Shown one piece after another: positions 1 through 8,462 of a stretch of 64,000 nt of DNA (its first letter is position 1; every line of letters begins with the position of its first letter). The notes beneath the pieces were generated by a model. It was not told where the DNA came from. It did no database searches and saw only the letters and a program-made list of their open reading frames with translations. Source of the stretch: Streptomyces caelestis (GTDB taxonomy: Bacteria > Actinomycetota > Actinomycetes > Streptomycetales > Streptomycetaceae); NCBI RefSeq assembly GCF_014205255.1, contig NZ_JACHNE010000001.1:7688001-7752000 (forward strand). Reading direction: 5' to 3'. Both the position numbers and the translations under genes were made by a program.

Positions 1-2
1 TC

Positions 3-290
3 AGCACCTGGGTGATCATCATGATCTGCCACCTGGTCTTCGTCCGCCGCGCCAAGGAGGGCCTGCTCGACCGCCCCTCCTTCCGCCTCCCCGGCAGCCC
101 GGTCACGGAGATCACCACGATCGCCTTCCTGCTGGCCTGCCTCGGCATGATGTGGAACGACCCGGAGGTCGGCCGCAAGACGCTGCTGCTCGTCCCGCTG
201 ATCGCGGCTGCACTGGTCGCGGGCTGGTTCGGCATCCGCCGCCGGGTGTCGCAGACGGCCGACCAGGAGCTGTCGCAGCTCACGAAGTAG
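3..290 (+). CDS. Amino-acid permease, C-terminal fragment (5' end outside window)
   Basis: The frame is open from the window edge and ends in TAG at 288-290, so only the last 95 residues are seen. They contain two hydrophobic helices (about residues 39-51 and 62-78) separated by WNDPEVGRK, and before them the short loop with RRAKEG and FRLPG. This is the usual C-terminal end of APC-superfamily amino-acid permeases of the GABA/asparagine/D-serine permease type, which import amino acids by proton symport. The first visible codons (STWVIIMICHLVF) belong to an earlier membrane helix. The substrate cannot be told from this fragment. No terminator follows, but a perfect palindrome lies 9 bp downstream. 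Confidence 0.85.
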   Translation, partial: STWVIIMICHLVFVRRAKEGLLDRPSFRLPGSPVTEITTIAFLLACLGMMWNDPEVGRKTLLLVPLIAAALVAGWFGIRRRVSQTADQELSQLTK

Positions 291-299
291 CAGGCCGGA

Positions 300-314
300 G
301 CCACTGTCAGTGGC
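300..314. promoter_or_regulatory. Perfect 15-bp palindrome ahead of macro-domain gene
   Basis: GCCACTG-T-CAGTGGC is a perfect inverted repeat with a one-base centre between the permease stop and the ATG at 333. The loop is too short for a good terminator hairpin and no T-run follows, so a protein-binding operator is more likely. That function is inferred. Confidence 0.4.
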
Positions 315-332
315 AGGGCCTACGGTGGCGTC

Positions 333-632
333 ATGTCGGGGATCAGGTATGTCCGGGGTGACGCCACCGTCGAGCCGTACGTGTGGGTGGCCAACATGAT
401 CGGCCAGCGCGGCACCAGGACCGGCAGCAAGGGCCTCCCCATGCGCTACGAGGCGATCGACACGGCATTGGGGACCCTGGCAGAGCGGGCCGTTGAACTG
501 GGCGCGAGCGTCCACATGCCCCGTATCGGCTGCGGTCTCGCCGGCGGCAAGTGGTCCCGGGTCGAGCCGCTGATCGAGGAGCGGCTGATACGGCGGGGGA
601 TACAGGTGACGGTGTACGACCAAGGGCACTGA
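333..632 (+). CDS. Macro-domain (ADP-ribose-binding) protein with internal deletion
   Basis: The 99-residue product begins with the macro-domain first strand and loop (residues 1-12, ending GDAT). It then jumps directly to VEPYVWVANMIGQ (13-25) and continues normally through PMRYEAIDTAL, HMPRIGCGLAGG (about 62-73) and VTVYD at the end. Full-length Streptomyces macro-domain proteins that I recall have about 150 residues. They carry roughly 50 residues between these two blocks, including the HVCND-type ADP-ribose-binding strand. That block is missing here without a frame break. The second phosphate-binding loop (GCGLAGG) is kept. The product may be unable to bind or hydrolyse ADP-ribose, so it could be a decaying gene with an intact frame. 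The ribosome site (GGTGG) is weak. Confidence 0.7.
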   Translation: MSGIRYVRGDATVEPYVWVANMIGQRGTRTGSKGLPMRYEAIDTALGTLAERAVELGASVHMPRIGCGLAGGKWSRVEPLIEERLIRRGIQVTVYDQGH

Positions 633-642
633 CCGGCCCTGC

Positions 643-1536
643 TCAGCCCGGGCCGTCCCTGTCGAACGCCCGCACCAGACAGTCACTGAGGCGCTGCGCG
701 ATGACCCCGTCGTGATCCAGACGGGGGTTGAAGATCGCCACGCCGAGGCCGACGGCACCGCCGCCGGACAGGGCCGTGCGCAGGACGGTCTCCAGCTCCT
801 GCCAGGTCAGCCCGTCCGGGAGCCGGTAGTCGACGGCGGGCATGACGGCATCGTCCAGTACGTCGACGTCGAGGTGGATCCAGTACCCGGCACCCGCGCT
901 GCCGCCGGTCAGCAGCCCGACCGCGCGCCGGGCCGCCTCGCCCGCTCCCAGGGCGCGCACGGTGTCCAGTTCCAGCGCGTGCAGCGCGGTCGGCAGCGGC
1001 TGCATCCCGTACGCCGCTGACTCCTCCGCGTCCCGGAACCCCAGCGCGACGACGTCCTCGTCCCGTACCAGCGGGCCCCGGCCCTCCAGGTCGGCCAGTA
1101 CGCGCGGGCCGCGCCCGGTGGCCAGGGCCAGTTCCATGGAGGCCACCTCACCGGCCGGTTCCGCCGACGGCTGGTAGAAGTCGGTGTGCCCGTCGAGGAA
1201 CAGCAGCCCGTGCCGGCCGCGACGGCGCAGCGCGAGCAGGTTGCCGAGCAGCACACTGCAGTCGCCGCCCAGCACGAGGGGGAACCGGCCGTCGCCGAGG
1301 ACACCGCCTACGGTGTCGGCCAGTGCGGTGGAGTAGGCGGCGATGCCGCCGGGATTCAGGACCCCGGTCCCCGGGTCCCGCTCCGGGTCGTACCGGGGCG
1401 GCTCGACCCGGCCCGCCGGTACCGCCCCGATTCCCTCGGCCAGCCCTGCCCGGAGCAGCGCTGCCGGCAGCTCCTCGACGCCGGTCGGGCGCAGCCCGAG
1501 CACGGACGGCGCCTCGATGATCGCCACGTTCCGCAC
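643..1536 (-). CDS. Arginase/agmatinase-fold protein with altered ligands
   Basis: I place the start at GTG 1536 because AAGGAG lies 5 bp upstream, giving 297 residues. The ureohydrolase fold is clear. GGDCS (90-94), DGHTDF (115-120) and HLDVDVLDD (221-229) match the manganese-binding motifs of arginase and agmatinase. Two canonical residues differ. The His of GGDHS, a Mn ligand, is Cys92. The Glu that holds the guanidinium in the late EVNP-type motif is replaced in VAIFNP. The enzyme may therefore act on another amide or guanidine substrate, or use another metal. It is convergent with the macro-domain gene, 10 bp away. Family assignment is firm; substrate is unknown. Confidence 0.85.
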   Translation of the reverse strand: MRNVAIIEAPSVLGLRPTGVEELPAALLRAGLAEGIGAVPAGRVEPPRYDPERDPGTGVLNPGGIAAYSTALADTVGGVLGDGRFPLVLGGDCSVLLGNLLALRRRGRHGLLFLDGHTDFYQPSAEPAGEVASMELALATGRGPRVLADLEGRGPLVRDEDVVALGFRDAEESAAYGMQPLPTALHALELDTVRALGAGEAARRAVGLLTGGSAGAGYWIHLDVDVLDDAVMPAVDYRLPDGLTWQELETVLRTALSGGGAVGLGVAIFNPRLDHDGVIAQRLSDCLVRAFDRDGPG

Positions 1537-1630
1537 GTCCGGCTCCTTCACCAGCCAGCCATCGCGCCGGCCGGGCCCACACGTCGACGCGCATGGGCCC
1601 ACCGTAGACCGCCGTGCGGGACGAGGCGCG

Positions 1631-3154
1631 TCAGCGCACGTGCCCGGCGTTCCCGTGCTCCGCGTGCTCGTGCACCCCGTTCGTCGCCGCGATCTTCTTC
1701 CACGACCTCGGCTGCGACACAGCCCCCGGCCCCTTCGCGACCGCCACGGCCCGGGCCGCCGGGGCGCCCGGCTTCGACGGCTGGTACAGCCACGTGTCGA
1801 ACAGGGCGGCCAGGGGCTTGCCGGACACCTCCTCGGCGTACCGCTGGAAGTCGGCGACCGACGCGTTGCCGTGGGCGTACTTCTGCGGCCAGCCCTTGAG
1901 GATCGTGAAGAACGACTCGTCGCCGATCTCGTTGCGCAGCGCCTGCACGGCCAGCGCGCCCCGGTCGTACACCGCGACGTCGAACTGGTTCTCCGGGCCC
2001 GGGTCCCCGGGCTTCACCGTCCAGAACGGGTCGTCGGCGGGATGCGAGGCGTACACGTGGTCGGCGAGTTCCTGCGCCGTGCCCTCGCCCTCGTGCTCGG
2101 ACCACAGCCACTGCGCGTAGCGCGCGAAGCCCTCGTTGATCCAGATGTCCTTCCAGCGCTTGAGCGACACATCGTCGCCGTACCACTGGTGGGCCAGCTC
2201 GTGGACGACGAGGGAGACGTTCGACCCGTTGGCGAACTGCCGGGGGCTGTAGTACGGCCGGGTCTGGGTCTCCAGCGCGTACCCGGTGGTGGTGTTCGGC
2301 ACGTATCCGCCGAGCGCGTTGTAGGGGTACGGCCCGAAGTAGCCGGTCAGCCAGTCGGCGATCTCCCCGGTCCGTTCGAGGCTCGCCCGCGCCGCGCCGG
2401 CGTGGCTCCCCAGGTCCTTGCTGTAGGCGTTGAGGACCGGGATGCCGCTCTCGGTCGTGCCGGTCGTGATGTCGAACTTCCCGACCGCGAGCGTGGCGAG
2501 GTACGTGGCCTGCGGCTTGTCGGAGCGCCAGTTCCAGCGGGTCCAGCCGAGACGCGAACTCGTCGACTGAAGCGTGCCGTTGGAGATGGCCTGCGTGCCG
2601 TCCGGGACCAGCACGGACACGTCGTAGGTCGCCTTGTCGAGCGGGTGGTCGTTGCTCGGGAACCACCAGACGGCCGCCTCGGGCTCGTTCGCCGCGACGC
2701 CCCCGTCCGGGGTGCGGTGCCAGCTCGTGAAGCCGTACGCCTTCTTCGACGACGGCACGCCGCGGTAGCGCACGACGACCGTGACGGGCGTGCCCTTGGC
2801 CAGCGGGGTCTTCGGGGTGATCTCCAGCTCGTGCTCGCCCGACGTCCGGAACGACGCCTTCGCGCCGTTGACGCGCACCTCGCCGACGTCCAGCAGGAAG
2901 TCCAGGTTGAAGCCGGACAGGTCCTGCGTGGTGCGGGCCACGAGGGTCGCGGTGCCCTCGAGTTCGTCCGTGGCCGGCTGGTATCTGAGCCTGAGGTCGT
3001 AGTGGGAGACGTCGTATCCGCCGTTGCCGTGGGCCGGGTAGTAGGGGTCACCGATACCCGGTGCACCGGGGGAGTGGGGCGCGGCCGATGCCGGGATCGC
3101 CAGCAGGAGAACGGCCGCGGCCAGGGCTCCCGGCGCGATGATTCTGCGGTGCAC
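1631..3154 (-). CDS. Secreted M1-family zinc aminopeptidase
   Basis: The start is GTG 3154, which has TTGGAG upstream and gives a clean signal peptide (basic start, hydrophobic core 8-22, cleavage near PASA-AP). The 507-residue protein has the M1 beta-domain first, then the aminopeptidase exopeptidase segment around 291-300 (GYALETQTRP). The zinc site follows as HELAH (318-322) with the third ligand Glu341 in NEGFA. M1 enzymes remove N-terminal residues from peptides. At about 500 residues it lacks the large C-terminal helical domain of PepN, as is usual for secreted actinobacterial M1 enzymes. It is divergent from the S15/M14 peptidase pair, so this is a local extracellular peptide-degradation island. 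Confidence 0.93.
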   Translation of the reverse strand: MHRRIIAPGALAAAVLLLAIPASAAPHSPGAPGIGDPYYPAHGNGGYDVSHYDLRLRYQPATDELEGTATLVARTTQDLSGFNLDFLLDVGEVRVNGAKASFRTSGEHELEITPKTPLAKGTPVTVVVRYRGVPSSKKAYGFTSWHRTPDGGVAANEPEAAVWWFPSNDHPLDKATYDVSVLVPDGTQAISNGTLQSTSSRLGWTRWNWRSDKPQATYLATLAVGKFDITTGTTESGIPVLNAYSKDLGSHAGAARASLERTGEIADWLTGYFGPYPYNALGGYVPNTTTGYALETQTRPYYSPRQFANGSNVSLVVHELAHQWYGDDVSLKRWKDIWINEGFARYAQWLWSEHEGEGTAQELADHVYASHPADDPFWTVKPGDPGPENQFDVAVYDRGALAVQALRNEIGDESFFTILKGWPQKYAHGNASVADFQRYAEEVSGKPLAALFDTWLYQPSKPGAPAARAVAVAKGPGAVSQPRSWKKIAATNGVHEHAEHGNAGHVR

Positions 3155-3355
3155 GCAACACTCCAAGTCGTAGGGTCCCGAAGTCCGTCCGGAGCTTATT
3201 GACTCCCTGTGCCTCTGATCATGTCCATGGCCTCTGCTGTCACACGATCGCCATTCGGCCGACATGAGACACCGGACCCAGAGGGCCGTCCCGGACACGC
3301 CGGTCCGTCAGCTGCCCTCTTCTGAACGGGAGTTCACCGATGTAGCGTCCGCCGC

Positions 3356-5311
3356 ATGCCGAAACGCACGCGCTTCACGACCTGGAGACCGCTCGCGACG
3401 GCGGCCACGTCCGCCCTGCTGGCCACGCTGCTCACCCCGGCAGCGGCGGACGCCGCCCCACGCGAGAGCCGTCCCGTCCACTCGTACGACGACGCCATCC
3501 GCGAGGCCGTCTGGGTGGACACCGGACTCGACGGCGACCGCGACGGAAAGGCCGACCGGGTCGCCGTGGACATCGTCCGCCCCCGCGAACCCGCCCGGCA
3601 GGGCCGCAAGGTCCCCGTCATCATGGACGCCAGCCCGTACTACTCCTGCTGCGGGCGCGGCAACGAGAGCCAGAAGAAGACGTACGACGCGAACGGCGAC
3701 GTCGACCAGATGCCGCTGTACTACGACAACTACTTCGTGCCCCGCGGCTACGCCTTCGTCGGTGTCGACCTGGCCGGAACCAATCGCTCGGACGGTTGCG
3801 TCGACGTCGGCGGCCGCTCCGACATCCGGTCCGCGAAGGCCGTCGTCGACTGGCTCAACGGCCGTGCCAAGGCCTACACGACCCGCACCGGCACCACCCG
3901 CGCCCAGGCCGCCTGGACCAACGGCAGGACCGGCATGATCGGCAAGAGCTGGGACGGCACCATCGCCAACGGCGTCGCCGCGACCGGGGTCGAAGGCCTG
4001 AAGACCATCGTCCCGATCAGCGCCATCTCCTCCTGGTACGACTACTACTTCCAGCAGGGCGCCCCGCTCTACGACTCCGGCCCCGAATGGCTGTCGGACT
4101 ACGTCAACAGCCCCGACGCCCGCGCCAAGTGCGCCACCGTGCAGCGCAAGCTCGTCGACGGGGCCCCGCGCACCGGCGACTGGACCCCGCTGTGGACCGA
4201 GCGCGAGTACGTCAGGGCCGCGCGGAAGGTCAAGGCCAGCGTCTTCCTCGTGCACGGCACGCAGGACCTCAACGTGCGGATGAAGCACGTCGGCCAGTGG
4301 TGGGACGCTCTCGCGAAGAACGGCGTCGAGCGCAAGATCTGGCTCTCCCGAACCGGCCACGTCGATCCCTTCGACTTCCGCCGCGCCACCTGGGTCGACA
4401 CCCTCCACCGCTGGTTCGACCACGAACTCATGGGCTACGACAACGGCATCGACCGCGAGCCCATGGCCGACATCGAACGCCGCCCCGACCAGTGGACCAC
4501 CTCGAAGACCTGGCCCCCGAACGGCACCCGGGCCGCCACCCTGCGCCCCGGCGAAGGCGCCCAGGCAGGCGTCGGCACCCTCGGCCTGCGCCGCGGCCAC
4601 GGCACCGCGGCCTTCACCGACGACCCGAAGCTGAGCGAGACGGACTGGGCCGCGCAGATCGACAAGCCGACACCGGAGAAGGCCGGTTTCGTCACCCGGC
4701 CGCTCACCCGCGACCTGCGCCTGTCCGGCTCCTCCGAGGTCACCGTCACCGCGACGCCCTCCACCCCGACGGCCCACCTCTCCGCCGTCCTCGTGGACAT
4801 CGGCCCCGCCACCATCCGCGACTACGCCGACGCGGGTGAGGGCATCACCACCCTCACCGACCGCACCTGCTGGGGCGCGAGCACCGCCGGCGACAGCTCC
4901 TGCTTCAAGGAGACGAAGGCGAAGACCGCCGACGTCGACTACACGATCGTCAGCCGCGGCTGGGCCGACCTCGGCAACCACGCCTCCGACCTGACGGGCG
5001 CCCCGCTCACCCCGGGCAAGCGGTACACCGTCACCCTCGACCTGGCGGCGACCGACCACGTCGTCCCCAAGGGCCACCGCCTGGCGCTGATCGTCGCCGG
5101 CACCGACAAGGGCCTCATCGACCCTCCCGCGGACACGCCCAAGCTAACTCTCGACCTGTCCCGCACCTCGGCCCGCGTCCCGTTCGTCGGCGGAGCCACC
5201 GCCTTCGCCCGCGCCACCACGGGCGCCGCGTCCGCCACGCCCGCCGCCACCCTCCTGGACGGCGTACGGGATCCGCGCACCACTCACCGCGTCCCGGAGG
5301 GAAGCCAGTGA
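3356..5311 (+). CDS. Secreted Xaa-Pro dipeptidyl-peptidase (S15/CocE type)
   Basis: The 651-residue protein starts with a secretion signal (hydrophobic 12-34, cleavage near ADA-AP). The alpha/beta-hydrolase domain carries the nucleophile elbow GKSWDG (196-201, Ser198). An acid residue is likely in HGTQDLN, and the His is in TGHVDPFD. After these comes a C-terminal jelly-roll domain, as in X-Pro dipeptidyl-peptidases and cocaine esterase. It would release X-Pro dipeptides from proline-rich peptides outside the cell. Its TGA overlaps the GTG of the M14 carboxypeptidase (GTGA), so the two are translationally coupled. It diverges from the M1 aminopeptidase gene. Confidence 0.92.
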   Translation: MPKRTRFTTWRPLATAATSALLATLLTPAAADAAPRESRPVHSYDDAIREAVWVDTGLDGDRDGKADRVAVDIVRPREPARQGRKVPVIMDASPYYSCCGRGNESQKKTYDANGDVDQMPLYYDNYFVPRGYAFVGVDLAGTNRSDGCVDVGGRSDIRSAKAVVDWLNGRAKAYTTRTGTTRAQAAWTNGRTGMIGKSWDGTIANGVAATGVEGLKTIVPISAISSWYDYYFQQGAPLYDSGPEWLSDYVNSPDARAKCATVQRKLVDGAPRTGDWTPLWTEREYVRAARKVKASVFLVHGTQDLNVRMKHVGQWWDALAKNGVERKIWLSRTGHVDPFDFRRATWVDTLHRWFDHELMGYDNGIDREPMADIERRPDQWTTSKTWPPNGTRAATLRPGEGAQAGVGTLGLRRGHGTAAFTDDPKLSETDWAAQIDKPTPEKAGFVTRPLTRDLRLSGSSEVTVTATPSTPTAHLSAVLVDIGPATIRDYADAGEGITTLTDRTCWGASTAGDSSCFKETKAKTADVDYTIVSRGWADLGNHASDLTGAPLTPGKRYTVTLDLAATDHVVPKGHRLALIVAGTDKGLIDPPADTPKLTLDLSRTSARVPFVGGATAFARATTGAASATPAATLLDGVRDPRTTHRVPEGSQ

Positions 5312-6582
5312 CCCGCGTCCGCGCCCTGACCCTGACCGCCGTGGCCGTCGCCGCGTCCCTGGTCGCCGCCCCGGCCCGGGCCACCACCGACTCCCCGCCA
5401 CGCACCGGCTTCGAGCAGACGAACGGTGCCCGCTGGACCACCCAGCCCGAGGAACAGGACTTCCTCGAATCCGTCGACCGGTCGAGCAGCCGAGTCTCCC
5501 TGACCCGCTTCGGTACGACGAAGCAGGGCCGCCCGCTCCAACTGGTACGGATCGGCACCCACCCGGCCCCCAACAAGGTGCTGCTCGTGTGCACCCAGCA
5601 CGGCGACGAACCCGCCGGCCGCGAAGCCTGTCTGACCACCGTCCGCGACCTCGCGTACGCACGTGACAGCGGCACCCGGCGCTTCCTGGACCGCACCACG
5701 GTCCTCGTCGTGCCCACCGCCAACCCCGACGGCCGGGCCGCCGACACCCGGGGCAACAGCGACGGCGTCGACATCAACCGCGACCACCTCGCGCTCCGGA
5801 CCGCCGAAGGCCGGGCGCTGGCGAAGCTCATCCGCGACCAGCGCCCCGACCTCGTCTACGACCTGCACGAGTACGGCGCCACACCCCCGTACTACGACAA
5901 GGACCTCTTCGACCTGTGGCCGCGCAACCTCAACACCCACGAGGCGGTCCACGACGAGGCGAAGACCCTCTCCGAGGCCTACGTCCGCCCCGCGGCGCAG
6001 CGGGCCGGCCACTCGACCGGCACCTACGGCATCTGGACCGACCCCGAGACCGGTGAGCCGGTCAAGCAGGTCGCCGGAGACGGTCAGGAACGCATTTTGC
6101 GCAATATGTCCGGCATTAAACACGGCATCGGACTGCTCATCGAGAGCCGTGTCGACCCGCTCACCGATGCCGAGAAGGCGGACGAGGCGCTGAACAACCG
6201 CCGCCGGGTCACCTCTCAACTCGACGCGCTGGGCGGCCTGTTCCGATACGCCGACCAGCGCCGCGGCGCGGTCGAGGCGGCGACGGGCAGGGCCCGGTTC
6301 GCGGGATACGCCACCGCCGGCCCCGTCTACGCAGGCGGCGCCGACAACGACGCGCCCGAACCGGCCGAGGTGATCCAGAACCCGCCCTGCGGCTACCGGC
6401 TCACGCCCGCGCAGTACGACGAGGTGGGAGACGAACTCGCGCTGCACGGCGTGCGCGTTCGCCGGGACGCGGAGGGCGTGCTCGTACCCCTGCGCCAGTC
6501 CCTGCGGGCGCTCGTGCCGCTGCTGCTCGACGAGCGCGGAACGTACCACCTGACGGCAGGAAAGCCGGAAACGCAATGTTGA
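5308..6582 (+). CDS. Secreted M14 zinc carboxypeptidase
   Basis: The 424-residue protein starts at GTG 5308, 4 bp inside the S15 gene. It has a signal peptide (about 1-25, ending APARA). The M14 motif HGDE (98-101) gives the first two zinc ligands, with DINRDH and DLHEYG further on supplying the substrate Arg and the third His ligand. Carboxypeptidases of this family remove C-terminal residues. Together with the coupled X-Pro peptidase and the divergent M1 aminopeptidase, it would let the cell degrade extracellular peptides from both ends. Whether it acts on protein peptides or on wall peptides cannot be decided from sequence alone. Confidence 0.9.
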   Translation: MTRVRALTLTAVAVAASLVAAPARATTDSPPRTGFEQTNGARWTTQPEEQDFLESVDRSSSRVSLTRFGTTKQGRPLQLVRIGTHPAPNKVLLVCTQHGDEPAGREACLTTVRDLAYARDSGTRRFLDRTTVLVVPTANPDGRAADTRGNSDGVDINRDHLALRTAEGRALAKLIRDQRPDLVYDLHEYGATPPYYDKDLFDLWPRNLNTHEAVHDEAKTLSEAYVRPAAQRAGHSTGTYGIWTDPETGEPVKQVAGDGQERILRNMSGIKHGIGLLIESRVDPLTDAEKADEALNNRRRVTSQLDALGGLFRYADQRRGAVEAATGRARFAGYATAGPVYAGGADNDAPEPAEVIQNPPCGYRLTPAQYDEVGDELALHGVRVRRDAEGVLVPLRQSLRALVPLLLDERGTYHLTAGKPETQC

Positions 6583-6620
6583 GGGGGGTGAAATTGCGCC
6601 ACACGTGGTAGGGGCGTTAC

Positions 6621-6639
6621 GGAGGACTTACGTTCCTCC
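6621..6639 (+). promoter_or_regulatory. Short stem-loop in leader of BCCT transporter gene
   Basis: GGAGGA and TCCTCC form a perfect 6-bp stem with a 7-nt loop, 24 bp before the likely start at 6664. It is too short and not T-rich enough to be an obvious terminator. A leader RNA role is a guess. Confidence 0.3.
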
Positions 6640-6663
6640 TACGTCCGATGAAAGGTGCCGCCT

Positions 6664-8388
6664 GTGACGCACGACCGACCAAGTGAAAGCGACCACCAAG
6701 CGGGGGCCGCGCTTCCGGGTTCGGAAGCGGGCCTCCCCGGTCAGGAACGTCCTAAAACCGACCGAATTGTCTTCGGGGTCACGGCCGTGCTCACCCTCGC
6801 CTTCGTGGTTTGGGGAGCCGCGGCGACCGACTCGCTCGAAGACGTCTCCACCAGCATGCTCAGCGGGCTGATGCACAACGGCGGCTGGGCGTTCATGCTC
6901 GCCGCCTCCGCCTTCGTCGTCTTCGCCCTCTGGCTCGCCGCCAGCCGCTACGGCCGTATCCACCTCGGGGCGGAGGGCGAGGAGCCCGAGTTCCGCACGG
7001 TGTCCTGGGTCGCGATGATGTTCAGCGCGGGCATGGGCATCGGCCTGATGTTCTACGGCGTGAGCGAGCCGTTGTCGCACTACTCGACGGCCCCGCCGGG
7101 CATTAACCCTGCCGACTCCGGTGAGCGCATGGAGACGGCCATGGCCACCACCCTGTTCCACTGGACGCTCCACCCCTGGGCGATCTACGCCGTGGTGGGC
7201 CTCGCCATCGCCTACAGCACCTTCCGCAGGCGACGCCGCCAGACCATCAGCGCCGTGTTCACGCCGCTGATCGGCACGAAGCACGCGAACGGCGCCGTCG
7301 GCCGCGTCATCGACATCCTCGCGATCGTCGCGACCGTCTTCGGTTCCGCCGCGTCCCTGGGGCTCGGCGCGCTGCAGATCGGCTCCGGTGTGCAGGAGCT
7401 GAACTGGATGGACAAGGTGAGCACCGGGCTGCTCGTCACGATCATCGCGGTGCTGACCCTGGCCTTCGTCGCGTCCGCGGTCTCAGGCGTGGAGCGCGGC
7501 ATCCAGTGGCTGTCCAACACCAACATGGTGCTGGCGCTGGTGCTCGCCCTGTTCGTGTTCGTGGCGGGTCCGACCATCATCGTCCTCGACCTGCTGCCCA
7601 CGTCCGTCTTCGCCTACCTCGGCGACCTGCCCCAGCTGGCCGGCCGGACGGAGGCCAGCGGCGGGGAGGGTGTCGCGGACTGGCTGAGCAGCTGGACCGT
7701 CTTCTACTGGGCGTGGTGGATCTCCTGGACGCCGTTCGTGGGCATGTTCATCGCCCGCATCAGCCGGGGCCGCACGATCCGGCAGTTCGTCGGCGGTGTC
7801 ATCCTCGTGCCCAGCACGGTCAGCCTGATCTGGTTCGCGGTCTTCGGCGGCTCGGCGATGAAGATGCAGGAACAGGGCAGGCTCGGCAAGGAGCAGACCC
7901 CGGAGGGCCAGCTCTTCGACGTGCTCCAGCAGTTCCCCATCGCCACGGCCACGAGCCTGCTCGTGATGGTCCTCGTCGGCATCTTCTTCGTGTCGGGCGC
8001 CGACGCGGCGTCGATCGTCATGGGCACCCTGTCGCAGAAGGGCGCGCTCGAACCGGGCCGTATGGTCGTGGTGTTCTGGGGCGTCGTCACCGGCGCGGTG
8101 GCCGCGATCATGCTCATGGTCGGCAGCGGCCAGGGCGACGCGCTGACGGGCCTGCAGAACCTCACGATCCTCGCGGCGGCCCCGTTCGTCGTCGTGATGA
8201 CCTTCATGTGCGTGGCCCTCATGCGCGACCTGCGCCGCGACCCGGTGATGGTGCGCGAGCAGATGGGCTCCGAGGCGGTGGAACTGGCCGTCATCGAAGG
8301 CCACAAGAAGTACGACGGCGACTTCGAGTTCCGCGTCGGCCCGGGCCGCGGCCCGGACGTCGAGGGCGACCCCATCGGCAAACACTGA
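6664..8388 (+). CDS. BCCT-family betaine/choline/carnitine transporter
   Basis: I choose GTG 6664 because GAAAGG sits 8 bp upstream; GTG 6655 would overlap that ribosome site. The 574-residue membrane protein has a hydrophilic N-terminus and about 12 hydrophobic helices. It shows the BCCT hallmarks MFSAGMGIGLMFYGVSEP, WTLHPWAIYAVVG and the Trp-rich FYWAWWISWTPFVGMFIAR that forms the substrate site. These sodium- or proton-coupled carriers import betaine, choline or ectoine-like osmolytes. The C-terminal tail is short and charged. A strong hairpin terminator follows 33 bp after the stop. No osmolyte biosynthesis gene is adjacent, so the substrate is not set by context. Confidence 0.95.
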   Translation: MTHDRPSESDHQAGAALPGSEAGLPGQERPKTDRIVFGVTAVLTLAFVVWGAAATDSLEDVSTSMLSGLMHNGGWAFMLAASAFVVFALWLAASRYGRIHLGAEGEEPEFRTVSWVAMMFSAGMGIGLMFYGVSEPLSHYSTAPPGINPADSGERMETAMATTLFHWTLHPWAIYAVVGLAIAYSTFRRRRRQTISAVFTPLIGTKHANGAVGRVIDILAIVATVFGSAASLGLGALQIGSGVQELNWMDKVSTGLLVTIIAVLTLAFVASAVSGVERGIQWLSNTNMVLALVLALFVFVAGPTIIVLDLLPTSVFAYLGDLPQLAGRTEASGGEGVADWLSSWTVFYWAWWISWTPFVGMFIARISRGRTIRQFVGGVILVPSTVSLIWFAVFGGSAMKMQEQGRLGKEQTPEGQLFDVLQQFPIATATSLLVMVLVGIFFVSGADAASIVMGTLSQKGALEPGRMVVVFWGVVTGAVAAIMLMVGSGQGDALTGLQNLTILAAAPFVVVMTFMCVALMRDLRRDPVMVREQMGSEAVELAVIEGHKKYDGDFEFRVGPGRGPDVEGDPIGKH

Positions 8389-8420
8389 CCAACCCAACCC
8401 GGTGCCCCCAAGGGCCCTTG

Positions 8421-8462
8421 ACCTCGACGCCCCCGGCCGACATCGGCCGGGGGCGTCGAGGT
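8421..8462 (+). terminator. 20-bp perfect hairpin terminator after BCCT gene
   Basis: ACCTCGACGCCCCCGGCCGA pairs perfectly with the sequence at 8443-8462 around a CA centre. It is very GC-rich with no T-run, as is common for Streptomyces terminators. Confidence 0.85.

Noticed and set aside
3308..5077. 589-codon minus-strand open frame opposite the S15 peptidase gene
   Set aside because: The sequence is low-complexity Gly/Val/Asp/Arg, has no domain, and mirrors the high-GC codon positions of the real gene.
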